DNA of 64,000 nucleotides from Smallanthus sonchifolius. Taxonomy: Eukaryota; Streptophyta; Magnoliopsida; Asterales; Asteraceae. The notes below the pieces were generated by a model, which was not told the origin of the DNA, made no database searches, and saw only the letters and a program-made list of their open reading frames with translations. This document shows positions 12,473 to 22,912 of the stretch, one piece after another. Made by a program: the position numbers and the translations under genes. Where the stretch lies: contig CM042042.1 in NCBI GenBank assembly GCA_023525975.1, positions 51,161,880-51,225,879 on the forward strand, written 5' to 3'. Numbering within the stretch: position 1 is the stretch's first letter; the number at the start of each line of letters is the position of its first letter.

Positions 12473-12924
12473 TAGTAAAACGTTACTAATCGACCAACAT
12501 CAATATTTATATATAGCAAAAACCCCATAAAGAATAAACCTAATTCAAATCGGGTAATGGAAACCCGGAGCTCCATTTCAAATTGTCTATCCTGAAGTAG
12601 AAACAAACCAAATCCAGCAAATTTCACCAACCCATGAAACTAAAACGACATTTATAGAAACCAACATGTTTGTCTCAAAACAATTCAAGAAAGTACACTA
12701 ATGTCTGTTTCTAGAACGACCAAATTATTTAATACTCCTGTAACCGCAAGTAGTGTTCAAACCATGACGTATCCTTTTAGATGGTTATGCTCAAATTATG
12801 TACAAGATCTTCAAACCAATCGAAGAACCGATCAAAACCATCTTTACCCGACAAATCTGAAAAAGTAAAAAAAAAAAAATAAGACGTTTTTTTTGTGCAG
12901 GTCATTCGAACACCGGATCTCAAA

Positions 12925-15900
12925 TCATTTCGCAATGATTTTTGGCCCGTTGTACATTGCTCCAACCACGGATAAGCCTGCGGGCTTATCTATCTCTTCA
13001 AGCCATGCGTAGTCTTCAATCTTCTTGTCATCGGGCAGTTTTTTATCATCAACTGTCATACAAATAAAAAGTTTTGATTTTTATGAGTTAGTTATGGAAA
13101 TAAACAAGTGGGAATTGATTAATTTATTGATTGAATTGAGTTATAGTAATAAACCTGAAAAGCAAGTGAACGGATGAGTTCGGTAGTATTGGCAGTGTCT
13201 GCCTTCAGGATCGCAGTATGGCGGGCCAAGAACATCAAGAACAGCACATGCTGTGACGGCGGTAAAGCAATGCATGTTACCACCGTCTGTTGGATAAAGA
13301 ATCGATGCGTTGCAGGGGGCAGTGAAGGCCGAGTTGACTTTGAGTTTTGCCATGCGTACGCTAACGGGTCCCACTTCACCTGATAAAGCGTGGATGTGAG
13401 TTTTGATTTGAACACATTACTCAACCCGCCCAATTTTGCCGCATTTTGATAAAAACCTATTTTAGGTATATTAAATGAAGTGTTTTGGGAAAAATTGGGA
13501 GTGGCTTGTATCTCGGATAAGATTATGGGAGGGGAGATTGAGATGGTTCGGGCATGTAGAAAGGAGACAGTTGATATGGAAACGATGACAGTGGAGGGCA
13601 GGAGCAGAGGTAGACCCAAACTGACTTGGGATGAGCGGATTAGGCAGGATTTGCTAGACTTTGCACCTACCTAAGGAAATGATAGAGGATAGGAGTTCAA
13701 GAAGACATCAGATAAAGGTTATGGACTTTTAGGGGACTGCATAGAGTTGTCTAGATTATTTTTCTTTGGGATTTCGTTTTTCCTACACTTTTGTTTGACT
13801 TAGCATTATTTTTGCTTTAGTGCGGTCTTGGCTTATAGATTTGTTAGAAGAGCGTATAGATACTTTCATGCGTATTTGTGCTACCTTATTCATGTTTTGG
13901 TAATCGTTTACTTACCTCTACTCCCTTCTAGAATTCTCGTATCATTTTGTTCTATCAGCATTTCACTGTTTTTTAGGTACCTTTGTTTTTTGCTAATGTT
14001 TTGATTTCTCTGTGATGAACTTTATGCTATATGGATGCTACATTCTACTTTCTACATGTCAAGAAATGGTTTTTCTAGTCATGGCTCTCAACGGGAGGAG
14101 CCTCTCTAACCTATGGAATAATAGAGGAAAGGCTTACCAAAATTAGTTTGAAGGATTTTTTCGTGAAGAATAAGAAAGTATAGTGGTTTTTTATTGTATA
14201 ACCCTAAAAATAAATGTGTTTTGGTTACGGAAAAGGAAGAAACACTAGACCATTCAACCCCCAGATAGCAAGTTTAGGATAAACTAGAAGTTGTCGATTC
14301 ATATTCCACAATCTACATATCTTATACATTTATTATACGTCCTTTTCTACTCATAAACCATAATCATGACATTCTTCCATAATGGACATTTCTTATATCA
14401 AAATCACATTAATATAGCATAAAATCTCAACAATATATCTCTAGATAGAAACTAACCCTTTGATGAATCAACTTTAGGCATAGAGATTGAAGCACCATCA
14501 TCCACCCAATCATATGCTTTGATATGCATGGTCCCAAACAAAAGCTTACTAAAAACCGTCATCTGAGGGTGGTTATGGAGCGGTAGGACACCCGAGGGAG
14601 GCAACAAAAAAATCCCAATCTGAAAAAATGAATCATAATCCATTAAACTATAAAGATTTTACTTGAAGTGAATGTGAATTCTTTCTAAAATTGAGATTAG
14701 ATGGTTTAGTCTAATAGACATGAAAATTTAACAAATAAAACATACCGAAAATTTGTCACAATCTGAAAGGTGTAGGTATGTGATTTTCGGAAATCTAGAG
14801 GTTTCTTTAACCCTGAAATAGGGCATATTAGGCCATACACCAACATCCGGTGCAGTCATTCCGTCTGCAAAAAATAAATAAACAAATTCAACCGTTAAAA
14901 ATTATAATGAAACAAAGACCATTTGACCCTACAATCCCATGATATTCTCCAGACATTATCTTTGGTCCATCTTATCTCAATCAAGAACACTTGTTCAACA
15001 TGTTTTGAATACCATATTGAGATCTTAGCCTCAAAATCACATTGATTTGTTACTTTTCAAGATATTTAATAGATCAAAGTGCGTGTGGAAATTAAATTAG
15101 AAAATCCAAATATAATCATGCTAGGTCCATCTTATCTCAATCAAGAATACTTGTTCAACATGTTTTGAATACCATATTGAGATCTTAACCTCATAATCAC
15201 ATTGATATGTTACTTTTCAAGATATTTAATCGATCAAATGTGCGCGGAAGTCAAATTAGAAAACCTAAATATAATTAATCTAGGGTCAATCTTAAACGAA
15301 AAAGGTAAGCAAGTAACACACAAAAACTCATCCGGTCTGATAAACGTTAATGCCGTGTGATTCAGTCAACGAATTCGAATCAAAACGATCAAAGTGCGTG
15401 TGGAAATTAAATTAGAAAATCCAAATATAATCATGCTAGGTCCATCTTATCTCAATCAAGAATACTTGTTCAACATGTTTTGAATACCATATTGAGATCT
15501 TAACCTCGTAATCACATTGATATGTTACTTTTTAAGATATTTAATCGATCAAAGTGCGTGGGGAAGTCAAATTAGAAAACCTAAATATAATCAAACTAGG
15601 GTCAATCTTAAACGAAAAAGGTAAGCAAGTAACAAACGAAAACTCATTCAGTCTGATAAACGTTGACCCCGTGTGATTCGGTCAACGAATTCGAATCAAA
15701 TTCTAGCTAACACAAATATTCTATACACAGCATTACAATCAGCACATTGTTAGATTAAGATATGAAATGTGTTTGCAAAATACCAAATTGAACAAATCAT
15801 CAAAGGCTTCTAATTTCTATATCTTTCATCATTTTCACATATTTTCTAACTAGAATTAACTTCCACTTTCTCTAAATTCCAAACCTAATGCTTCTAACAG

Positions 15901-16307
15901 TTACTATAAATATATAAATAATTGATCATTTAGTCAAAATTCAACTAAACAATCTACAAGCAATCAAATAATCAAATCCAATTTCAATTTTCAAAGATCA
16001 TCAAATTACACCAACAAAATCCAACACATCATCAATCAAGATTCATAATCAAATAAACCAAACTCAACATGAAAGACACAATATCAAAATAAAATAAAAA
16101 AAATAATTAATTATCTTTAAAAAAATAAAATAAAAACTTACTTAAAATATCTTTTAGGAGTTCAATACCCTGAGGGGGTGGAACAACCCCAGGGCCACAA
16201 TTGGCAAAAACCTCTCTGCATGTATCATAAAGCTTCTGCACTGCTGTAACTTTCTTCTGTCTGGTCCTCTTCATCTTCCTGTCACGTGACATCTTCTCCA
16301 TGCCCAT
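12925..16307 (-). CDS. PCO: plant cysteine oxidase (N-terminal cysteine dioxygenase)
   Basis: Five exons on the minus strand: 16307-16142, 14864-14746, 14619-14457, 13379-13155 and 13052-12925. They join to 801 nt (266 aa) with closing phases and GT-AG borders. The product is a PCO/ADO-type cupin. It has the N-terminal VQKLYDTCREVF helix, the signature LPLHNHPQMTVFSKLLFGTM with iron ligands expected at His110 and His112, the third ligand His186 in GGNMHCFTAV, and the C-terminal block EDYAWLEEIDKPAGLSVVGA. Family members use O2 to oxidise N-terminal cysteines of ERF-VII factors and VRN2. This exposes them to the Cys/Arg N-degron pathway, so the enzyme acts as an oxygen sensor in cytosol and nucleus. 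The basic N-terminus (KMKRTRQKK) is like PCO1/2. Intron 1 has tandem repeats and intron 3 a LINE fragment. Confidence 0.95.
13466..14150 (+). mobile_element. RTE-type LINE 3' fragment
   Basis: This fragment lies antisense within intron 3 of the cysteine oxidase. Two frames carry the characteristic C-terminal tail of plant RTE polyproteins: IGVACISDKIMG, then after a frameshift RLRWFGHVERRQ, then RGRPKLTWDERIRQDLLD. A long T-rich 3' UTR follows, ending in the GGGAGGAGCCTCTCTAACC / AGAGGAAAGGCTTACC tail blocks (14090-14150). It is a truncated, inactive copy. Confidence 0.7.
14964..15700. repeat. complex tandem repeat in PCO intron 1
   Basis: The block beginning GGTCCATCTTATCTCAATCA starts at 14964, 15124 and 15439, so the spacings are 160 and 315 bp. 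A second block (GGGTCAATCTTAAACGAAAA, then CGTGTGATTC and GTCAACGAATTCGAATCAAA) follows the second and third copies. The layout is A-A-B-A-B. Copies are highly similar, so the duplication is fairly recent. Confidence 0.85.
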
Positions 16308-18500
16308 TTGTCAATTAAACTTTACAATCCGATTTGGGTATCTTCAAAACTGATAAAAATGGCGAATTGTGTGTTAGTTTCCAAAAGGAGTAAAAATTAC
16401 GATCTGGGTATTGAAGATCGAGGTGACAATGACGATGATCAAAAGGGTTTGATGGGATAAAAAGAAGAGATAAAGATGTTGATTTTCATTTTTGGTTGAA
16501 AAAGATAGAGATGAATACCAGGGGCTGTGGTTTTGGTTTTCCAGTGGGCAGTTCCAACAGCGGATTCGGTATTTATGGCTTCCTATTTATTATTTAATTA
16601 ACCTTGATGTTCATTTATTATTTGTTTTTATTATGAATTTTATGTTGTTCATTAAAAAGTCATGAAGAAAACGTGACAACTGACTAGCTGGCTCAGAGGT
16701 GTGTAAAGTTAACTATCTATTCTATATAATAAATAAATATTTTTCTTTCACACGAGACGTCTTCATATTCATTTTTATCATCTTTTTTCCGTCTCTCTTT
16801 TATTAAATACATTTATATTTTTTAATAATTATATATTTTTTTTAAATATATTAATTATACTAATATATACATTTATTTTAAATTATCACTTATTAAAAAA
16901 ACTTTAAAACATAATTATGCAACTTTTATTTTCAATCAAACAGCAATGAAAGTTAAGTTACATTAAATAGTAATTAACGTATTTTCGAAACACAATTATA
17001 TATTAATTTTTACATATTTTGAATTTTGTTTTTTTATTCGTAGCATATGTAATACATTTTTACACCTATAAAATATATAAATAAAGATAAAAAAAATTAC
17101 GTATTAATATTTTCCACCATGTGTGTAGACACGGTTTCTAAGCTAGTTTTATTATAAACTAGCTTTAAACTCATATGTTACATGGGGTGAAATGTTAAGA
17201 TTATATTAGTAACTTTTTTATTTTATTAAATGTAAAGATTATATAGATTATAGTAATCAAAACATTAAAAAAAAATACATGAAAATACATTTCATAAGTG
17301 GTGTAGTTTTTGCAATACATTAAATTACATGTAAAGTGAAATCTTATAACGATAATTTACAAATTTGAAAATACTTCATTGTATACAGTATTTGACGTAG
17401 TATTGGTAACTTTTTCATGTTTAACACTCACTAAATGCAACAAAAAATATAGTTTCTTTCCTCAGTGACTGAAAACACAAAATAGTCAAAACTGTTCGAA
17501 AAAAAAGTCACAAACGGTGCGAACCTGATTAAAGCCGGTAGAGAGTCAAAGAAATCGAAGATAATTAAATTGGTCAACAATTTTCTTGCATACGTTGTTT
17601 CTCTATTTTATTAGTTTCTTGAAACTTTATCAGACATTTTGTATAAACTTTAATCTTGATGTTGTAACATATTTACAAATATTTAAGTTGTAATTAAATT
17701 TACATATCAATTTTTTTTAAATCTCGCATTTTATAAGGAAAATCTCGCTAAAATTTTAATATTTAATCTCTCATTTAAAATAAAATAAAAAATACAAATA
17801 AAACTAAAATTTAAATTTCAACAATATATCGCCTTTTAAATTCAAAATTTAAAACTCCAAAATTTAAAAATCACACTCCTTGATATATCGACACAATTTA
17901 AATTTAAAATTCCAAAATTAAATGTGAAAAAAAATTAAAACTAATAAATTATAATTGAACCAAACATATATTTTTGAAAAAAAACTCGTCATTTAAAAAA
18001 AATTAAAGTTTACAATATAATACACTTTTAAAAATAAATGTTTATAAATTTCTTAATTTTAATTAAAAACTAACTATTAAAATTTCAAAATCAAAATAAA
18101 AATTTTATTTATAAATATCAAACTTAATTAAAAAGCTACTAATTAAATATTTGTAAACTTTATCTTAACATTTATTTATTTCAAATACAAAAATATTATT
18201 TTCAAATTGTATATGTAAAATAAAAAAATATATTTTTTTTAATAATGAAATTTTAAAAATTCGTTTTTTAATAATAAAACTTTAGAACTTTTTTTTTTAA
18301 ATCTACTATTTTTTTAATTTTTGATTTTTAAAATATTCAATTTCGCTGATGATTAAAAAAAAACACAATTTGAGTCAATGATAATAATTGTGAATTGATT
18401 TTGTTAAATGTTTATTTATGTAATTTTTCAAAACAAATTAAGGTAAATATGAAAAGATTGAATACTGTATGTATTTGGGGGGGGGGGAATTTGTGAGGTG
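16308..18500. other. PCO upstream region and a very AT-rich desert
   Basis: 16308-16560 is the 5' flank of the cysteine oxidase, with GA-rich leader-like sequence. From about 16600 to 18500 the DNA is extremely AT-rich, with oligo-A and oligo-T runs and no coding potential, RNA gene or repeat boundary recognised. A 9-11 base G run sits at 18477-18488, just before the Copia insertion. Confidence 0.4.
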
Positions 18501-18505
18501 AATTG

Positions 18506-19753
18506 TGTAGATATAAAGACTGATGGCTACAAAATTCTCTAAGTACAACTGCTGCGGACTCCACAATTTTGCTGCTGACCAACAAGCTGTTGCGGATAAG
18601 CTTGTCTGATGCTGATAGTTGTTCTCATGCTGATGAACAATAGGGGTGTTCAAAACCGGATATCCGAAATTTTGGATATCCGAATTTCGGATATCCGAAA
18701 ATTTCGGATAGTGAATTTCACTATCCGAATCCGTATCCGAAATTTCGGATATCCATTCGGATAGTGAAACGGATATCCGAAAATATAAAAAAAATAAAAA
18801 AATATATAAAAAAAATATTTTAAAATTACAAAAACAATTAAAAACCTTAAAAAACATTAGAAAATATACATATAAAAATATATAAATATAATATATCGGG
18901 TTTTGATTCAAATTTTATTATTTTTAAATAATAAAAACAATTAAAAAAAATATATAAATATAATATTTCGGATATTCGGATATCCGAACTATCCGAAATA
19001 TCCGAAAATCACTATCCGAATCCGAAAATTCGGATATCCGAATTTTCGGATAATTCGGATTCGGATTTTCGGATAATTCGGGTTCGGTTTCGGATTCGGG
19101 TTTTTTTGAACACCCCTAATGAACAACTCTGATGCGGATAGCCTTATCTGTTGAAGTTCAGAGTTGCTGCTGATAGGCTTCTTAGCGGCATCAAACACTT
19201 GATGTTGCTGATAGGCAAATCATCAGCAGCTTTGGATGGTTGAGTCTTGCTGTGGATCATCAACTATGCTGCTGATAGCCATATCTGCTGAAGATTAATC
19301 GTTGCTGCTGATTGGCATATCAAAAGCATCAATTTTACTACTGACAACTTTCTGCTGCAACTCTGACACATCACATGCAGAAAGAATGTTACTAGTGTAG
19401 ACAATAAAAGACAACGCTCTCCTTCCAAGTATCCAAGCAATGGTGCCTAAGAAGACGTTTGATTAAAGTTAACTTTTGTAGTCTTTGTTGTCTTAACTTG
19501 TAGTATAGCTTCTAGTATACAAGATCAACGGATTGTGTTTGATCTGATCCTTAGAATCAAGGGTCTGTCTTGATTCTTGTTCAGTGTACAAGTGTGCTTT
19601 CTTAAAGTTTTCTCTGTAATCTTGTAACCATTGAAGCTTAATACAATTTGATTTTATCAGTACTCTTTGTGTTGCTTGTTTACATTGCATAGTTGTGATT
19701 GTTTCCGCCAATCTCAACTAGAATAGAACCATCTTGTATTCACCGATCCTACA
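18506..19753 (+). repeat. 5' LTR of the Copia element
   Basis: It begins TGTAGATATAAAGACTGATG and ends TTCACCGATCCTACA. It is 1248 bp because a 478-bp MITE plus its 8-bp duplication is inserted at 18641. Without that it is about 762 bp, and it lacks a ~23-bp stretch present in the 3' LTR near 31888. The LTRs differ by many scattered substitutions, so the insertion is not recent. The first half has many GCTGCTGATA / GCTGCGGATA variants. Confidence 0.93.
18641..19118. mobile_element. hAT-type MITE nested in the 5' LTR
   Basis: It has 15-bp inverted ends, TAGGGGTGTTCAAAA and TTTTGAACACCCCTA, and a perfect 8-bp target duplication ATGAACAA (18633-18640 and 19119-19126). The 3' LTR shows the uninterrupted target (GCTGATGAACAACTCTG near 31430). 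Both subterminal regions are arrays of the palindrome CGGATATCCG with AAATTTCGGAT variants, around an AT-rich core. There is no transposase, so it must have moved in trans. Confidence 0.95.
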
Positions 19754-19755
19754 AG

Positions 19756-19767
19756 TGGTATCAGAGC
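19756..19767 (+). other. primer-binding site (initiator tRNA-Met type)
   Basis: TGGTATCAGAGC, two bases after the 5' LTR. This is the standard plant Copia primer site, complementary to the 3' end of initiator tRNA-Met. Confidence 0.92.
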
Positions 19768-19867
19768 TTTGGCTCTCAGATTAAACAAACTCACACCTGT
19801 TTAATCACTCACTGGTTCTATTCACTACTATCTCTTTGCTAAAACACCATATATCACAGATCCAGAA

Positions 19868-21622
19868 ATGGCACAAAACAATGGTTTTGATGATACTGGA
19901 AGCATCAACAGACCACCAAGACTGGTGTCTGGAGAAGACTATGATATGTGGAAGAACAGGATGGAAAGTTTCTTCTGCTATCAAGAGTATGGGATGAGGA
20001 GATCCATTAAAGATGGACCATATGTACCCATGGTGGCCTCTGCTGATTCCGGAGGTCCATCAGTCCCCAAAGAACCCTCAAAGTATTCAGATGAAGACAT
20101 CAAGAAGATGGAGATAGACTTCAAAGCCTTGGGATCCATTCAAATGTGCTTGCCAAATGAAGTCTTTCACAACTTCAGAGAATATAAGACTGGCAAGGAG
20201 CTATGGGAGGCTCTTGAGAAGATGTTTGCTGGGTCAGAAGAAGTGAAAGAAAATAGAAGAGACATTCTAAAGCAACAATATGAGAACTTTGTCTGGAAGG
20301 AAGGTGAGTCTCTTATTGTGTTGTACAACAGGTACACCTACCTTGTGGGAGAGCTACAATGCTCAAAAGTGAAGCTGGAGAATGAAGACATTCTCAAGAA
20401 GTTCATCAGGTTTCTGCCAAACTGCTGGACACTTTACACAGTGTTAATCAGAAGAACTAGAAATTTAAAGACTCTGCAGATGACTGAGCTGTTTGGCATG
20501 CTGAAGACCTATGAATTAGAAATGATTCAAGCCAAAGAGAGAAGCTCAAGTTACTCAACAACCTCATCATCCACCACCACTTCCTCTGCACTTCACTCTG
20601 ACCACTCAGTTCCTAGTTCAAGCAACTACTACCCTCCCATTGTCACTCATCCCCAGACTCCAACCTCACAATCAAACAACTCACCATTTCTTCTTGAAGC
20701 CCCACCTCAAACATCAACTTCCGCTGACTTTGTCTCTGCAAACTCAAGCAATATGTCCTTTATCAAGGAAGATATGGAATGTTTTCATCCATATGATCTA
20801 GAAGAAATGGATATACAACACTCCTATGACATGCTCTCTCTAAGAGCAAAAAGGTTCTACTCTAGAACAGGAAGACCCATTCCAAGCAACAACTCCAACA
20901 CCAGAGTTGGATTGGACAAAAGCAAACTGAAATGTTACAATTGTAACCAACTTGGTCACTTTGCCAGAGAATGCAAGGCACCAAAGGCAAATACAGTAGC
21001 TGCCCAGCCAAGGCAATCTCATCAAGGTCAAACAAGCCAAGCTCAGCCAAGACAGCAACAAGCTACCCCTCCTACTCAAACTGCAGCGTGTGCAACTGTT
21101 GGAACTGTTGAGTTTGACTGGAGCTTCCAGTATGAAGATCTTTCTGCCAACAATCAAGCTCTCATGGCAGACACATCAGCGATACCACCTCAGGTATATG
21201 AAAATCTTTGTACTCAGGCTTGTATTGATAAGGTTCTTGGATACAGAAAACATAACCAAAATCTCATAGATCAAAATGAAGAGTTTCACCAAATGAAATC
21301 TGAATTTAAAAAGGTTGAAGACAGTTACAAAGAAAAAATTAACTGTTTAAAGAAAGAGATTTCATCATTAAAACATGAACAAACAAACCTTGAAACTCAG
21401 ATTGATGATCTTCTGGTTAAGTTTAAGGCTACAAGGGCTGAATTCGCAGACCAAAAGGTCCATGTGAAAAAATATGAGTTTGCATCCAAAAAGCTGCAAA
21501 GACTTTTGGATGCTCAAATTCATGAAAGGGTAACTGCTGGAGTTGGGTTTCGAACTGAAAAACCCTACAATGTTGTTCCTCCACCTGCTGACTTTTGGAT
21601 ACTCAAATTCTTGAAAGGGTAA
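19868..21622 (+). CDS. gag: Copia gag polyprotein
   Basis: A 584-codon frame, uninterrupted from its ATG about 100 nt after the primer site. Residues about 20-230 form the Copia gag core (UBN2/Retrotran_gag_2 type: GEDYDMWKNRMESFF near the start, then the KELWEALEKMF block). A Ser/Thr/Pro-rich linker follows, then a CCHC zinc knuckle starting at Cys356 (CYNCNQLGHFARECK). The C-terminal segment is a coiled coil (about 480-560). In the family, gag forms the virus-like particle and binds the RNA. The frame stops at 21622, where homology continues in another frame, so a frameshift separates it from pol. Confidence 0.88.
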   Translation: MAQNNGFDDTGSINRPPRLVSGEDYDMWKNRMESFFCYQEYGMRRSIKDGPYVPMVASADSGGPSVPKEPSKYSDEDIKKMEIDFKALGSIQMCLPNEVFHNFREYKTGKELWEALEKMFAGSEEVKENRRDILKQQYENFVWKEGESLIVLYNRYTYLVGELQCSKVKLENEDILKKFIRFLPNCWTLYTVLIRRTRNLKTLQMTELFGMLKTYELEMIQAKERSSSYSTTSSSTTTSSALHSDHSVPSSSNYYPPIVTHPQTPTSQSNNSPFLLEAPPQTSTSADFVSANSSNMSFIKEDMECFHPYDLEEMDIQHSYDMLSLRAKRFYSRTGRPIPSNNSNTRVGLDKSKLKCYNCNQLGHFARECKAPKANTVAAQPRQSHQGQTSQAQPRQQQATPPTQTAACATVGTVEFDWSFQYEDLSANNQALMADTSAIPPQVYENLCTQACIDKVLGYRKHNQNLIDQNEEFHQMKSEFKKVEDSYKEKINCLKKEISSLKHEQTNLETQIDDLLVKFKATRAEFADQKVHVKKYEFASKKLQRLLDAQIHERVTAGVGFRTEKPYNVVPPPADFWILKFLKG

Positions 21623-22730
21623 CTATGTAGCTATTCATGAACCAAGTTTCAATCTTTCCAATCTTGATCTGGCCAACCGAAATCTTGATCCTGCTGTCCA
21701 AGAAACCTTTGTGCAATAATGCACTATTTCATCTGAGTCTGAGTCCATATGCTCAGACTCCACTGAAACCAATAAAGCTCAATCACTACCTGCCTTTGAA
21801 GTCATTTAAACCATCACTCCAAGCCCCTTCATCCCTTCAAAAACAATACCAGTATCTCAACTCACCAAACAAATCAAAATCAGCTATCCTCCAGAAGGAA
21901 GAAAGCTAACTGTTGAAAAGGGACAATCTTCAACCTCCACCAACCCAAATCCTCAATCTAAATCCACCCAACCAAGGAAGGTGTTTGAAATATGTCATGC
22001 ACTTGGAGAGAGAGCTCCATATGTTCAAAATACATTAGAGGAAGCCACTTTTGAGCACAACAAAGCTCACCCCTGGAATTTCAAAGACTTGTTCAAAAGA
22101 AAAGATTATGTGTACTTCCAAAGGTACAAACTGGCTAAATCATGTTTTGTCTGTGGCAAATACAATCACACTGCCAGCACATGCTTCTACTACCTTCAGC
22201 AACAAAGAAACCTCAAGCAACATGCTTTTGAGAAGACAAACAAGAACAAAAAGGTAAGAAGCTTTGAAGCCAAGGCAACTCATTTCAGAAACTCTCTCTC
22301 CCCACCAAGGAAGCAGCTGCCAAAACCTCAACAATCTTGCATCATCTGTGGTGAATCAAACCACTTTGCTTCAATTATGAATTTAATCCCTTCAACTAGA
22401 TCCTTCATCAAGCCCCTCCTAAACAAAAGCCTATCAACAAAAGAACTTCTACAGAGAAACCCTCTGTTAACAAGGTAAAGAAGTAAACCATCAGCAGTCA
22501 GCAAAAATGTTGTTGATAAAGTGAAGCCCAAGAAACCAAAGGACAAGCCTTCAGCAGCAACCAAGTCCGTTGCTGCTCAAGTAAAACCATCAGCAACAAC
22601 AAAATCTGCTGCTGATAAGGCAAAGTCCTCAGCAACAAAATCTGCTGCTGATAAAGCAAATCTGTCAGCAGCCAAAGCAACATCAGCTGCTGATAGAGCA
22701 AAGAGATCTAGAAAACCACCTCATCAGTAA
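21623..22730 (+). pseudogene. gag-pol junction with two further zinc knuckles (broken)
   Basis: Fragments in different frames continue the polyprotein. A short piece just after 21622 is shifted by one base and ends at a stop near 21717. 21981-22478 carries two more knuckle-like motifs, CFVCGKYNHTASTC and CIICGESNHFASI (the last cysteine is lost). 22521-22730 is a Ser/Ala/Lys-rich repeat of the type SATKSAADKAK. Several zinc knuckles between gag and protease are seen in some Sirevirus-like elements. The breaks make this non-functional. Confidence 0.65.
22550..22710 (+). repeat. short coding repeat with TCTGCTGCTGATA core
   Basis: Four to five imperfect copies of a ~36-bp unit with AAATCTGCTGCTGATAA as core, encoding SATKSAADKAK-like repeats. 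The same GCTGCTGATA core recurs in both LTRs and in the post-pol spacer. Confidence 0.7.
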
Positions 22731-22912
22731 TGGAAAGCCAAGATCCCAGCCTCTATCACTCAAAGCATCATCATTGGCTCCATTTAATGCAAGCATACTG
22801 ATGCTGCTGATCCAACGACACACTTACCCAAGTCTGCAAGTTCTTGGGTTCCTCCCTCTAACTAGATCTCTCTCATGTGCAGGGACAGCCAGATCACAAG
22901 AATAACACCTGA

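Noticed and set aside
16525..16560. Hypoxia-responsive element upstream of the cysteine oxidase
   Set aside because: GGTTTTGGTTTTCC is only loosely similar to the known element, so it is not supportable from sequence alone.
18650..19110. Regularly spaced palindromes that look CRISPR-like
   Set aside because: The CGGATATCCG repeats have no constant spacer length, sit within terminal inverted repeats and an 8-bp duplication, and the window is plant DNA. They are subterminal repeats of a MITE.
20840..21157. Minus-strand frames of 105 and 62 codons
   Set aside because: They are antisense shadows of gag, with no independent signals.
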